Origin: Dokdonia sp. 4H-3-7-5
GTDB taxonomy: Bacteria; Bacteroidota; Bacteroidia; Flavobacteriales; Flavobacteriaceae
Direction: 5' to 3'
DNA length: 64,000 bases
Assembly (NCBI RefSeq): GCF_000212355.1
Contig: NC_015496.1
Span: 1,116,001 to 1,180,000 of the forward strand
Below, one piece after another: positions 1 through 8,528 of this stretch (position 1 is the first letter of the stretch; each line of letters starts with the position of its first letter). The notes beneath the pieces were generated by a model. The model saw only the letters and a list, made by a program, of their open reading frames with translations, ran no database searches and had not been told where the DNA came from. Position numbers and translations under genes: made by a program.

Positions 1-455
1 TTAGTAAAAGTTTTCCTAAACTTTTGCTCTTTTTGCTTGAGCTCTAACTGCGCCTTTTTTTGAAAATCAATATCTTGAAAAACACCATATAATTTGACAC
101 ATTTTCCCTTTTCAAGAACAGGAACCCCGACAGATCGGACCCATTTTTCTTTACCAGTAGCAGTCATAATTAAATAATGCCCATCAAATTTTTTTGAGTT
201 AGACATAGCATCTTCAAAATCTCGCTGTATTTTTTCTCGGTGATAACCCTCTTTATAAAATTTTATAGCCTGAGTAAGGTTGGGCTGGAAGTCACTAGAA
301 ACCCCGTGTATTTCTTTTGTACCTGCACTCCAGTACACCTTTTCTTCTCCCACATTAAACTCCCACATACCAATAGATGCCGCTTCTTGTAATAACAAAG
401 ATGCGTTCTCATCAAATGATGGAAATAACGAAGCAGGGGAAGTAAAAATTTTCAT
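1..455 (-). CDS. PAS-domain signalling protein, N-terminal part (runs off the window)
   Basis: The minus strand is open from an ATG at 455 to the window edge, giving 151 residues. An in-frame stop lies just before this ATG, which fixes the start. The segment around residues 25-110 looks like a PAS_3 sensor fold: an early MWEF motif, a YWS motif, a KWVRSVG strand and the typical closing YGVFQDID. The chain then enters a charged helix rich in K, Q and E, as seen where PAS domains lead into a coiled-coil linker. In this group such proteins are usually hybrid sensor histidine kinases, but the output domain lies outside the window. No transmembrane segment precedes the PAS domain, so the sensor is probably cytosolic. 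Confidence 0.8.
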   Translation of the reverse strand, partial: MKIFTSPASLFPSFDENASLLLQEAASIGMWEFNVGEEKVYWSAGTKEIHGVSSDFQPNLTQAIKFYKEGYHREKIQRDFEDAMSNSKKFDGHYLIMTATGKEKWVRSVGVPVLEKGKCVKLYGVFQDIDFQKKAQLELKQKEQKFRKTFT

Positions 456-642
456 CTATAGGTTTGCCATAACATTCTGATTAACAGAACTATTATCCAC
501 TTTAGTTAACTAAAATAGATAATTTAATTTTAATTTGCGTAGAATAGCTAACCCTTATTCATTTTTAAATTTATCATACTAGAAATAATTAACGCAGCAG
601 AGCCATTATTAAAATAATTAAATTGCCGCTTAAATAGAATTT

Positions 643-2064
643 TTAAGAAATTCTAATGGCAATTTCTCTAATAACGTCAAGCAAGCGCTCTGTGTGTTTT
701 GTTGTCGTAAAAGGGTTCATAAATGTGGTTCTTAAATAGAATTCTCCACGTAAAGAGGTTCCCACAATATAAAACTCTCCATCTTCTAGTAATGCTTTAC
801 GTATGCTCTGGTTGACAAGATTAACATCACCAGCGCTCGCTTTATATCTAAAACACACTATATTTGAGACTGGATCTAGCGCTACTTCAAAATCTTCTTG
901 CTTCTTCACTAAGGCAGCAAAATCCTTTCCCGCATCATAAAGCGTAGTAACAAAATCATCAAAAAACTGAACTCCATATGCATTTATAAGAGCATAAAAA
1001 CGCAAGCTCATCATACTTTTTGTACATTCAAAAGTCCTTTTGGCTAGGTTAAACCAGTCTGCATCTTCGTTCTTTTCCCAGAGATATTGTGCTTTTTGCT
1101 CAAACGTAGCGTAGCTAGCCGTACTTTCCTTAAAAATAACCGCCGTTGCCAGCGCACTTGTACCCATCATTTTATGACCGTCTATAATTATGGAATCGGC
1201 TTTATCTGCTCCATTTAATAGATGTTTGTATTTAGGAGAAAAAATAGCTGCTCCACCATGGGCTGCGTCTATGTGGAACCATATTTTTTTTGCTTTCGCG
1301 AAAGCGTGAATCGCTTCTAGATCATCGTAAACCCCAGTACTTGTGCTAGGAGCACTCCCCACAATAGCAATCACCTCATAACCTTTTGCTACAGCCGAAT
1401 CATAGTAAGTATCTAACAGTTCTGTGCGCATCTTGTAAGTGTCATCTGCAGGCACTTTTATAATGCCTTCACTCCCAAGGCCCATAATTCTAGCTGCTCT
1501 ATCTACGCAATAGTGCGCTTCCTCAGAAACCATAATGGCAAGTTTACTGCTGTGCCCTTCATTCCAAACATCACCTTCTGCCATCACTCTACGAGCAGCA
1601 AGTAAGGCTGTAAGGTTTGCGAGCGTTCCCCCAGAGGTTAGAAAACCGTCGCCATTATCGAAGCCAATAACTTTTGCAAACTGCTCGATAATCAATCGCT
1701 CCAGTGCAGTAGATGCTGCTCCCATCTCATATACTGCCATCCCATTATTAAGTTGCGCGCTCAATAGTGTGGCTAAAGCAGATACAGGCACCGTAGGTGC
1801 CACCTGATGACCTATATATTTAGGGTGGTGCGTGCGTATTGACCTCGCGATAACAGTCTTAAAAAAGTCTGAGGTTGTGTGATTAGATGAAATATACTCT
1901 TTCCAAAATTGATACTCATCTTCTGGTGTTGTCCACGTGATGACTTTCTCTGATTTTCCCGAGGTAGTGTCAGACAAGTATTGAGATATCTGATTTACTA
2001 GATCTGTTCCTTCTTCTTTAAAGAGTGAGCTATCGTATGCTTTTTTTAATAGGGATGTACTCAT
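643..2064 (-). CDS. Group II pyridoxal-phosphate-dependent amino acid decarboxylase
   Basis: 473 residues, full length for the glutamate/aromatic/diaminobutyrate decarboxylase family (fold-type I PLP enzymes), which release CO2 from an amino acid to give an amine. Visible signatures are the phosphate-binding TSGGTLAN (143-150), the ring-stacking His184 in EEAHYC, Asp266 in HIDAAHGG, and the PLP Schiff-base Lys298 in DGHKMM. The substrate cannot be read from sequence; diaminobutyrate or an aromatic amino acid are options. The ATG overlaps the stop of the upstream ArsR gene by one base (TAATG), so the two are translationally coupled. A dispersed palindrome is encoded at residues 254-258 as AFAKA. 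A second, only distantly similar decarboxylase lies at 54.3 kb. Confidence 0.88.
   Translation of the reverse strand: MSTSLLKKAYDSSLFKEEGTDLVNQISQYLSDTTSGKSEKVITWTTPEDEYQFWKEYISSNHTTSDFFKTVIARSIRTHHPKYIGHQVAPTVPVSALATLLSAQLNNGMAVYEMGAASTALERLIIEQFAKVIGFDNGDGFLTSGGTLANLTALLAARRVMAEGDVWNEGHSSKLAIMVSEEAHYCVDRAARIMGLGSEGIIKVPADDTYKMRTELLDTYYDSAVAKGYEVIAIVGSAPSTSTGVYDDLEAIHAFAKAKKIWFHIDAAHGGAAIFSPKYKHLLNGADKADSIIIDGHKMMGTSALATAVIFKESTASYATFEQKAQYLWEKNEDADWFNLAKRTFECTKSMMSLRFYALINAYGVQFFDDFVTTLYDAGKDFAALVKKQEDFEVALDPVSNIVCFRYKASAGDVNLVNQSIRKALLEDGEFYIVGTSLRGEFYLRTTFMNPFTTTKHTERLLDVIREIAIRIS
1292..1306. repeat. Dispersed palindrome GCTTTCGCGAAAGCG
   Basis: Perfect TTTCGCGAAA core inside the PLP decarboxylase gene, translated on the minus strand as AFAKA. 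Confidence 0.9.
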
Positions 2065-2393
2065 TACTTCTCAGACATTTTTGATTTAGTATGCTCAAAG
2101 AAATCGTAAAACAGTCCTTGCAATTGCTCCCATTTGCGAGCATCTATACTATAATACTGCGCTTTACCCTTAAACTGGCTTTTTAAAACTCCTGCTCTTT
2201 TAATTACTTGTAGGTGTTGTGAAGTCGTGGGCTGCGATAGTCTTATTTTCTCTGAGATATCTTGACATAGGCAACCATCGCAATCACCTATGTATTCTAT
2301 GATAGCCACACGTGCGGGATTAGAGAGAATCTTTGCCAGATCTGCAATCTGATTTGCCCTCATAGAATGTATATGCCTTTTTGTAACTCCCAT
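2064..2393 (-). CDS. ArsR-family winged-helix repressor with CxxCxC cysteine cluster
   Basis: 109 residues, normal ArsR/SmtB size. The winged helix-turn-helix is clear: a LAKILSNPAR helix, then SQPTTSQHLQVIKRAGVL as the recognition region, then the wing around KGKAQYYSI. Cys38, Cys41 and Cys43 (CDGCLC) sit at the start of the first DNA-binding helix, where the CVC metal site lies in classical ArsR. That suggests metal, metalloid or thiol-redox sensing. It is the first gene of a two-gene unit with the decarboxylase and probably autoregulates it. An imperfect -7 element, TATCTTTA, lies about 30 bases upstream. The inducer is unknown. Confidence 0.88.
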   Translation of the reverse strand: MGVTKRHIHSMRANQIADLAKILSNPARVAIIEYIGDCDGCLCQDISEKIRLSQPTTSQHLQVIKRAGVLKSQFKGKAQYYSIDARKWEQLQGLFYDFFEHTKSKMSEK

Positions 2394-2463
2394 AATGTTG
2401 CGTTGTTTATACTCTAAAGATATACATAAATTGTAATATCGCTATATTACGATAAAATATTTA

Positions 2464-2490
2464 ACAAAAAAGCCCAGACTAGCTGAGCTT
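2464..2490 (-). terminator. Intrinsic terminator after the TM2 gene
   Basis: Read on the minus strand, an imperfect stem (AAGC, mismatch, CAG / CTG, GCTT) with loop CTAGT is followed by a run of U, just after the stop of the gene ending at 2502. Confidence 0.6.
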
Positions 2491-2501
2491 TATTAATAAT
2501 T

Positions 2502-2897
2502 CTAGAACCAAGATTTCTTATTTACTACATATGTAGTATGGAAATCTTCGTCAGATTTCGTTAGATATATAATACCCTCTATAAAGCCCACAATTCCCGC
2601 AGCACCACATGTTACAATAGTTGCTCCAAGCTGAATAAGTCCTTCTTTAGTATAACCCAACATAAATTTATGGATTCCTAAATATCCGAATATAATTCCC
2701 ATTATACCAATTAATACTTTGTTGCTTACTCCAGTGTTCACCTTATTCCATTCTTCTTTTGCACTATTGCCAAATTCATTGGCAGTATCTTTTGCTTCGT
2801 TTGCAAAATTACTTGCAGCTTTTTTTGCGTCGTCTGCCATGTTCTTTGCATCATTACCTGGCTTATCACCTGGGATTTTTTCGTCTTCTAAACTCAT
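2502..2897 (-). CDS. TM2-domain membrane protein with charged amphipathic N-terminus
   Basis: 131 residues. Residues 1-55 are rich in A, D, K and N with a repeating AKxxANxF pattern, like the amphipathic helix of YtxH or apolipoprotein-like stress proteins. Residues about 60-115 form a TM2 domain: two hydrophobic helices around the conserved GIHKFMLGYTKEG turn. Function is unknown for the family. It stands alone with its own terminator downstream, so it is probably monocistronic. Confidence is high for the domain and low for any role. Confidence 0.82.
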   Translation of the reverse strand: MSLEDEKIPGDKPGNDAKNMADDAKKAASNFANEAKDTANEFGNSAKEEWNKVNTGVSNKVLIGIMGIIFGYLGIHKFMLGYTKEGLIQLGATIVTCGAAGIVGFIEGIIYLTKSDEDFHTTYVVNKKSWF

Positions 2898-2956
2898 CTG
2901 GTTGGTTGTTGGTTAATTAGTTCTAAAACTACAAAAAAGATTGAGATACTTCTACG

Positions 2957-3349
2957 CTATTCCTCCTTTAAAAACTCACTATCAATAGGTTCCCATAATT
3001 CGATTTTGTTTCCTTCTGGATCCAGTATCCAGCCAAATTTCCCATAGCTATATTCTTCTACCTTACCTACAATTGTTACACCTTCTTCTTTGAGGACAGC
3101 CAATAACGCAAATAAATCATCAACCCTAAAGTTAAACATGAACTGCTTCTTACTAGGAGAAAAATAGGTCGTATCATCGTCCATGGGACTCCATTGAGTG
3201 GAGCATTTCTTTCCGTTCTCATCTCGCCACCAGAATGTCCAGCCATATTGATCTGTGGGAATCCCTAAGTGGTTTTTATACCACTCCTTTTGTGCATCTG
3301 GATCTTCACTTTTAAAGAACATTCCTCCTATTCCAGTAACTCTTTTCAT
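2957..3349 (-). CDS. VOC-superfamily (glyoxalase/bleomycin-resistance-like) protein
   Basis: 130 residues, one vicinal-oxygen-chelate module pair. Visible elements are the opening GGMFFKSEDPDAQKEWY strand-helix, the central FNFRVDDL strand, and the closing WILDPEGNKIELWEP, whose Glu is the usual metal ligand at this site. Such stand-alone VOC proteins in Bacteroidota are mostly uncharacterised dioxygenase or isomerase relatives, so the substrate cannot be named. It lies 22 bases downstream of the DUF4199 gene on the same strand and is probably cotranscribed with it. Confidence 0.85.
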   Translation of the reverse strand: MKRVTGIGGMFFKSEDPDAQKEWYKNHLGIPTDQYGWTFWWRDENGKKCSTQWSPMDDDTTYFSPSKKQFMFNFRVDDLFALLAVLKEEGVTIVGKVEEYSYGKFGWILDPEGNKIELWEPIDSEFLKEE

Positions 3350-3370
3350 AACGCTATATATTTAAGTGAC

Positions 3371-3883
3371 TTACTCTTTCTTGAGTATAAATGCTGCAAT
3401 AAGACTTACAATAAAACCTAATATAAACGTCATTACAAACATCATAAGCCCCGCAATAAATGACATCTCCGTACCGCTATATTGACTATACATTTCCCTT
3501 TGAGCCTCAAGCTGAGAGATAGCAACTGGATTATTTGACTCCACAGCAAGTTCCATGGCATAATCATTATACTCTATAAAAAAGGATGGATTTACAAATA
3601 AGGTATAGACAATATCTGCCAGCGCTACACCTAACCCTCCTAGAGCCGCAATAATAATTCCTGTTTTTAAGGCTTTCCCGAAAGATATTTTTCCAGCATA
3701 CACCGTATCACGCTGATAAGCAACACCAAAATATACCATAGCCGCTGTCATACCCATAACTCCCCATCCTACGAGCTCTTGTGTGCCATAATCAAGGCTC
3801 TTACCCAAATATAGTGCTAGTGAAAAACCAAGCAACCCTATAAAAAAGGCAATCATTCCAAACTTCTTTATTACTAAACTCAT
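3371..3883 (-). CDS. DUF4199 family inner-membrane protein
   Basis: 170 residues with four predicted membrane helices: about 7-28, 38-56, 74-94 and 140-166. Between helices three and four lies a polar extracytoplasmic stretch rich in Asn, Glu and Tyr. The fold matches the DUF4199 family, common in Bacteroidota and of unknown function. Helix four starts in a SFIAGLMMFVM segment and ends in a KKE cytoplasmic tail. It is followed closely by the VOC gene and preceded by the dehydrogenase gene on the same strand. Confidence 0.8.
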   Translation of the reverse strand: MSLVIKKFGMIAFFIGLLGFSLALYLGKSLDYGTQELVGWGVMGMTAAMVYFGVAYQRDTVYAGKISFGKALKTGIIIAALGGLGVALADIVYTLFVNPSFFIEYNDYAMELAVESNNPVAISQLEAQREMYSQYSGTEMSFIAGLMMFVMTFILGFIVSLIAAFILKKE

Positions 3884-3913
3884 AGTATTATATGTATAAT
3901 TAATAGATTGAAT

Positions 3914-4861
3914 CTAAGAAAATCGTTTCAATATCTTATCTACAATCGTTTGAGATAACTTGATTTTACTTTCTACTGTCCATCCAGCAATGTGCGGAGT
4001 AAGTAGTACATTGTCTTGCTTAATAAGATATTCCAATGGTGCTGGCAGATTTGAACTTCCGTCTGTGGTAAATAAATTCTCAAAAGAGAGCTTTTCATAT
4101 TCTAACACATCAAGTCCAGCTCCTAATACTTTACCACTTTTCATAGCTGATACCAGATCTGCAGTAACTACAGATTTCCCTCTAGCTGTATTTATGAGAT
4201 AAAATGGTTTTGCAAATGCATTTATAAAAGTGGCATCTACCATTTTATCTGTTTGCGGAGTCCAAGGTGTGTGCAAACTCACAACATCTACTTGCTTTTT
4301 AAATTCTTGTAATGATACTTGGCGTGCACGCTCGTCTCCCACATTTTCTTTAATATCATAACAGAGCACCTCACAATCAAAACCCTGCAGTTTCTTGGCA
4401 AAAGCCTTTCCCATATTACCGTAACCTATAATTCCTACAGTTCTCCCTTCTAGCTCAACACCTCTGTTTGCTTCACGGTTCCAGTTTCCTGCTTTTACCT
4501 CTGCATCTGCACGATTTAAGTTATTAAAGAGACTTAATAACATACCTAGCGCTTGTTCTCCTACTGCATTTCGATTACCTTCTGGTGCACTAATGAGATA
4601 AATTCCCTTACTCTCTGCATAAGGAATATCAATACTTTCCAGTCCCGCACCCACACGAGCAATAAATTTGAGATTGGGCGCTGCGTCGATAAACGTTTTA
4701 TCAATATTAAAACGGCTTCTTATCACAATCCCATCATATAAAGCAATGATAGCTTCTGTCTCCTTTTTTGTAATTGTGTAATTCTCCACATTCTCATGAC
4801 CCGCAGCGGTGAGCTGCTCCATAAGGAGTGGGTGGTTATTATCTAAGTGTAATATCTTCAT
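3914..4861 (-). CDS. D-2-hydroxyacid dehydrogenase (phosphoglycerate dehydrogenase-like)
   Basis: 315 residues, usual length for NAD-dependent D-isomer 2-hydroxyacid dehydrogenases without an ACT domain. The Rossmann motif GYGNMG is at 146-151. The substrate-binding arginine is Arg227 in NTARG, and the catalytic histidine is His290 in TPHIAG, with the partnering acid near Glu254. The missing C-terminal ACT domain and isolated location argue against it being the sole SerA enzyme. Hydroxypyruvate, glyoxylate or 3-phosphoglycerate are all possible substrates. It is followed on the same strand by DUF4199 and preceded by a small membrane gene. Confidence 0.85.
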   Translation of the reverse strand: MKILHLDNNHPLLMEQLTAAGHENVENYTITKKETEAIIALYDGIVIRSRFNIDKTFIDAAPNLKFIARVGAGLESIDIPYAESKGIYLISAPEGNRNAVGEQALGMLLSLFNNLNRADAEVKAGNWNREANRGVELEGRTVGIIGYGNMGKAFAKKLQGFDCEVLCYDIKENVGDERARQVSLQEFKKQVDVVSLHTPWTPQTDKMVDATFINAFAKPFYLINTARGKSVVTADLVSAMKSGKVLGAGLDVLEYEKLSFENLFTTDGSSNLPAPLEYLIKQDNVLLTPHIAGWTVESKIKLSQTIVDKILKRFS

Positions 4862-4870
4862 TGATTATTT

Positions 4871-5032
4871 TTATTTTTTCCTCATAGGAATCCAGCCTAG
4901 AAAAATACCTAATCCTATTGCCATCATTATTCCAGACACAAAACCTATACCTCCAGACACATCATCAAAAACAAACATAAATGCTCCCGCAATTGCCATA
5001 ATAACAATACCTATTATCTTTCTATTATTCAT
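4871..5032 (-). CDS. Small two-helix membrane protein
   Basis: 53 residues from the ATG at 5032, which follows the cupin stop by four bases. A longer reading from upstream would run into the cupin gene and is less likely. Two hydrophobic helices (about 6-22 and 28-46) are joined by a DDVSGGIG turn, with a positive MRKK tail. No family recognised. Its tight packing between the cupin gene and the dehydrogenase (nine-base gap) suggests one operon. Confidence 0.65.
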   Translation of the reverse strand: MNNRKIIGIVIMAIAGAFMFVFDDVSGGIGFVSGIMMAIGLGIFLGWIPMRKK

Positions 5033-5036
5033 TATT

Positions 5037-5423
5037 TTAAATTTTAGGATAGCTAGTTTGTGTTTTTTCATGACTCACTTCACCTGTATGCGCAGTAGTT
5101 GATTTCTCAAAAAGCAATAGGTGTACTTCCTCTCCGTCTTTTGTAGTTGGGCAATGTTCTACACCTTTAGGTACGACAATGATTTCACCTTGATGTACAG
5201 TTTCAGACCACTCTTTTTCTGGGTTTCCGCTTTCGCGAAAGCGCATTTCTAACACTCCTTTTTGCACATAAAACAACTCGTCTTCATCCTTATGACTATG
5301 CCATACAAAGTAACCAGAAATCTTAGCAAGCAAGACTTGCATATCATCTACCGTAGCAATCTGGTGTGGATGCCATTGCTTATCAAATTTGGAGTACTTA
5401 TCTTGAATGTTGATGGGCTTCAT
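5037..5423 (-). CDS. Small cupin-domain protein
   Basis: 128 residues forming one double-stranded beta-helix. Cupin motif 1 is His42-x-His44 followed by acidic residues 46-49 and Gly56 in YVQKG. Motif 2 is VPKGVEHCP with His90. This gives a three-His/one-Glu type metal site. Small cupins of this kind are often annotated as mannose-6-phosphate isomerase-like, but no substrate can be inferred. A dispersed palindrome is encoded as RFRES at residues 61-65, between the two motifs. An imperfect -7 element TATCTTTA lies about 25 bases upstream. Confidence 0.83.
   Translation of the reverse strand: MKPINIQDKYSKFDKQWHPHQIATVDDMQVLLAKISGYFVWHSHKDEDELFYVQKGVLEMRFRESGNPEKEWSETVHQGEIIVVPKGVEHCPTTKDGEEVHLLLFEKSTTAHTGEVSHEKTQTSYPKI
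5228..5243. repeat. Dispersed palindrome CGCTTTCGCGAAAGCG
   Basis: Full 16-base form in the cupin gene, translated as RFRES (frame 2 reading of the palindrome). Confidence 0.9.
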
Positions 5424-5498
5424 AAAACGACTTCTTTAAGATAAAGATAAGGATTTATAAAACTGTCTCTGTGTAGATAACCAATAATGAACTATGTA

Positions 5499-5924
5499 TT
5501 AAAATAGCTCAAGCACCTCCTTAGGCACTCGCATCGGTCTGCCTTCTGGCATTTTGAGTAAGCACCAGTTTGTTACTGCGCTTACAAGAATCTTATCTTC
5601 TCCTTTACGACGTATTTCTGTGTGACGGACAGAGGTTGCGGCAGTAAACGTTTTCACGAAAGTGGTGACCACAATCTCATCACCCTCAAAAGCTTCTGCT
5701 TTATATTTGATATGGTGATCCATCACGACCCACGCCATTTTATTGATACCTAGCCGTTCTTCCTCTGGGTCTTCATCCTTGAAATAAGTTGCTGTGGCAG
5801 CATTCCAGTGTTTTGATGCAGCTATTTGCACCCAATCTAAGTACACTACGTTATTTACGTGCCCTAATACATCTATAGCAGATGGTGGAACGGTGAGGTG
5901 ATATGAAAACGGTTGTTTCTTCAA
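5499..5924 (-). CDS. Acyl-CoA thioesterase, hotdog fold (4HBT/YbgC-like)
   Basis: 141 residues, single hotdog domain. The active-site segment is AIDVLGHVNNVVYLDWVQ near residues 16-34: the Asp18-x-x-G-H-V-N pattern is the catalytic loop of 4-hydroxybenzoyl-CoA thioesterase-like enzymes, which hydrolyse acyl-CoA thioesters. The GHVNN loop and a KAEAFEGDEIVVTT strand fit YbgC/FadM relatives. The gene overlaps the end of mgtE by four bases (ATGA type), so it is translationally coupled to the magnesium transporter, with no obvious metabolic link. Confidence 0.85.
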   Translation of the reverse strand: MKKQPFSYHLTVPPSAIDVLGHVNNVVYLDWVQIAASKHWNAATATYFKDEDPEEERLGINKMAWVVMDHHIKYKAEAFEGDEIVVTTFVKTFTAATSVRHTEIRRKGEDKILVSAVTNWCLLKMPEGRPMRVPKEVLELF

Positions 5925-7270
5925 ATACCTAATACCATTTTTGCAATCCAGAAATAAATTAATATCCCGAAAATATCATTACTCGTAGTAATAAATGGTC
6001 CCGTCGCGATCGCTGGATCGATGCCTCTTTTATGAAGAAATAGTGGAATAAAAGTACCTATAATTCCTGCCATGATAATTACTACAAAAAGGGATGCAGA
6101 GATTGCAATCGCTGCTCTCACATCACCATACCACAATGCCGTAAAAGCAAACAACGCAAGTCCTAATAGAAGTCCGTTAAGTGCTGCTAGTAGCATTTCC
6201 TTTAGAAGACGGTTACCTATGCTTCCTTTTACATCATCATTAGCCAGACCCTGAACGATAATCGCACTAGACTGTACTCCTACATTTCCAGCCATTGCTG
6301 CAATAAGTGGTGTATAGAAAAAGAGTAGTGCATAGCTCTCTAATATATCTTCAAATCCTCCCATAATAGTCGCTGCACCAACTCCACCTACTAAGCCTAA
6401 AAACAACCATGGCAATCTTGCTCGTGTGAGTGTAAGTATACTATCATCTGCCTCGACATCTTGAGAGATACCTGCAGCCATCTGGTAATCTTTTTCTGCT
6501 TCTTCTTTTATAAAATCCACAATATCATCAATGGTAATACGCCCCATTAAAATATTCTTATCATTCACCACCGGTATCGCCTCTAGGTCATACTTCTGCA
6601 TGAGCTTAGCTACATCTTCTGCACTGTCATTAATATTTACAGAGTCAACCTTAGGAATATAAATTTCGGCAATTTTTGTTTTTGTATCAGAGGTAAGTAA
6701 ATCCTTGAGAGATAAACGACCTATAAGTTCGTCTCTTTTTGTAACTACATAAATGGAGTGTACTCTAGTGACTTCTTCTGCCTGACGACGCATCTCACTT
6801 ACACAACCACCTACAGTCCAAGAATCCTTTACTCTTATGAGCTCTTTTGCCATTAATCCACCAGCACTATTCTCATCATATTGCAGCATCTCTCGTATGT
6901 CTGCCTTGTGCTCCTCATCTTCTATTTGATTAATAACAGCAAGCTGCACATCATCATCAAGCTCTGCAATCATGTCTACCGCATCATCGGTATCCATTTC
7001 ATCAACTTCGTCTGCTATTTCGGCTGGAGTAAGATTGCCCAGTAATTTTTCGCGTACGTCCTCGTCAAGCTCCATAAGAGCTTCTGAGGTTTGCTCACTA
7101 TCTAGTAAAAGAACTAGGTATGCAGCTTCATCTGCATCTACCTCATCTAATACTTCGGCAATATCTGCGTGGTGAAGCTCAGAGAGCAACTCTTTAAGTG
7201 CGGTCTCATTTTGAACAGCTACATATGCTTGTATTTGATCGATAAGATCGCTTGTGAGTTCAAATTGCAT
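5921..7270 (-). CDS. mgtE: Magnesium transporter MgtE
   Basis: 449 residues, full length. Residues 1-125 are the acidic MgtE N domain, rich in DE pairs such as LDEVDADEAA and EMDTDDAVDM that form the magnesium-sensing interface. Residues about 130-250 are two CBS modules (VTRVHSIYVV and YDLEAIPVVN). Residues about 285-449 are the five-helix channel domain, with the conserved PLIAAMAGNVGVQSS selectivity segment. It works in the inner membrane as a Mg2+-gated Mg2+ channel. A good -7 box 23-30 bases upstream gives it its own promoter. The thioesterase gene follows by overlap. Confidence 0.95.
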   Translation of the reverse strand: MQFELTSDLIDQIQAYVAVQNETALKELLSELHHADIAEVLDEVDADEAAYLVLLLDSEQTSEALMELDEDVREKLLGNLTPAEIADEVDEMDTDDAVDMIAELDDDVQLAVINQIEDEEHKADIREMLQYDENSAGGLMAKELIRVKDSWTVGGCVSEMRRQAEEVTRVHSIYVVTKRDELIGRLSLKDLLTSDTKTKIAEIYIPKVDSVNINDSAEDVAKLMQKYDLEAIPVVNDKNILMGRITIDDIVDFIKEEAEKDYQMAAGISQDVEADDSILTLTRARLPWLFLGLVGGVGAATIMGGFEDILESYALLFFYTPLIAAMAGNVGVQSSAIIVQGLANDDVKGSIGNRLLKEMLLAALNGLLLGLALFAFTALWYGDVRAAIAISASLFVVIIMAGIIGTFIPLFLHKRGIDPAIATGPFITTSNDIFGILIYFWIAKMVLGI

Positions 7271-7292
7271 AGGGTAATTTTTGGTAGTTGGG

Positions 7293-7300
7293 CAAATATA
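7293..7300 (-). promoter_or_regulatory. -7 element TATATTTG for mgtE
   Basis: Perfect match to the Bacteroidota -7 consensus TANNTTTG on the minus strand. Transcription would start near 7286, about 16 bases before the mgtE ATG. Confidence 0.55.
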
Positions 7301-7341
7301 GGAAAAGCGCTTACGGAGATAGAATAGTTACCTCATAGAAT

Positions 7342-8208
7342 TTACGAAGTAGCAATATCTTCTGTAATTGCTGCCGTAAGTGCTATAAATTCTTGTACAG
7401 ATATTTGTTCTGGTCTTCTAGTTAAGATTTCTCGCTCTCTAAACTCATCACTTAGTCCCATTCCTTTCAGACTATTTCGTAAGGTCTTCCTGCGTTGCTG
7501 GAAAGCCATTTTTACAACCTTAAATAGCATCTCTTGTGTACAACCTATATCTTGGTATCCTTCTTTTCGCTTTAAGCGTAAAACACCACTATCCACTTTT
7601 GGCGGCGGTATAAATACGGTAGGAGGTACCGTAAATAGGTATTCTGCATCAAAAAAAGCTTGTACTAGCACAGACATAATTCCGTAGGTCTTACTACCGT
7701 GATCTGCACAAATACGAGCAGCCACTTCTTTCTGAAACATTCCCGTAAATTCTGGTATGCGCTCCTTATGTTCTATGGTCTTAAATACGATTTGAGTACT
7801 AATATTATAAGGGAAGTTGCCAGTAATTGCAAGTTGCTCCCCTGGATATATCGTATCGAGATCATATCGTAAAAAATCTGCTTCAAGAACCGTAAAATGC
7901 TCATCATTGAGCTTATGCTCTAGTGTAAAAGCACTCTGTAAATAAGCAATAGATTCTCTATCGAGATCCATCACACTAAGATGTGTGGGTTTTTCAAGAA
8001 GATACTTTGTAAGTACTCCTGTACCAGGACCTATTTCTAGCACATGACTATATCCCACATAAGTAAGGGTGTCTGCAATATCTTTTGCAACAGATTCATC
8101 TCCTAAGAAATGCTGTCCTAAGTGCTTCTTTGCCTTAATACCTTGATCGTGTGTATCACGATGTGCATGTGGCTTTTCAAACTTACGTTTTGAGCTGTGC
8201 TTCGCCAT
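7342..8208 (-). CDS. rsmA: 16S rRNA (adenine1518-N6/adenine1519-N6)-dimethyltransferase RsmA/KsgA
   Basis: 288 residues. Dimethylates A1518 and A1519 in the helix 45 loop of 16S rRNA using SAM, late in 30S assembly. Family landmarks are KKHLGQHFL (28-35), the SAM motif [12 protein letters not shown] (57-67), acidic motif II DLDRE, and catalytic motif IV NFPYN (131-135). The C-terminal small helical domain follows. An N-terminal extension of about 20 polar residues rich in H and K precedes the KKHLGQ motif. The start overlaps the DUF4286 stop by one base, so the genes are coupled. Confidence 0.95.
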   Translation of the reverse strand: MAKHSSKRKFEKPHAHRDTHDQGIKAKKHLGQHFLGDESVAKDIADTLTYVGYSHVLEIGPGTGVLTKYLLEKPTHLSVMDLDRESIAYLQSAFTLEHKLNDEHFTVLEADFLRYDLDTIYPGEQLAITGNFPYNISTQIVFKTIEHKERIPEFTGMFQKEVAARICADHGSKTYGIMSVLVQAFFDAEYLFTVPPTVFIPPPKVDSGVLRLKRKEGYQDIGCTQEMLFKVVKMAFQQRRKTLRNSLKGMGLSDEFREREILTRRPEQISVQEFIALTAAITEDIATS

Positions 8209-8516
8209 TAGTGCTGACTGATTATTTCTAGTTCTGTTCTAAAAGCGACAAACTTACCAGCAAACTTATTACTCGCAAGTCTTAGTCTATCTGCATCTTG
8301 CTCGTAGTAAGCATCTAGATGTTGCTGGCTAGGGCAACCATATTGAACAGAGTATGTCACTCCGCCCATTTCTTCCTCCGTGCGCACTCTAGTCATTAAT
8401 GCTTTTACAAATTTACCTGTAGCAATAACCTCTGGAATATGCACTTGTTGCATCCAGGCGAGCCATTCTTTTTCTACAGATTCTTCTATGTTTATGGTAA
8501 CGTTATATATAAGCAT
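8208..8516 (-). CDS. DUF4286 family protein
   Basis: 102 residues matching the Bacteroidota DUF4286 family, small ferredoxin-like or dimeric alpha-beta proteins of unknown function. The opening [21 protein letters not shown] and the central VTYSVQYGC strand are typical. It lies between the TPR protein gene (12-base gap) and rsmA (one-base overlap), a fixed arrangement that hints at a role linked to ribosome assembly. That is only inferred from position. Confidence 0.82.
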   Translation of the reverse strand: MLIYNVTINIEESVEKEWLAWMQQVHIPEVIATGKFVKALMTRVRTEEEMGGVTYSVQYGCPSQQHLDAYYEQDADRLRLASNKFAGKFVAFRTELEIISQH

Positions 8517-8528
8517 TTTCTATGTTTT

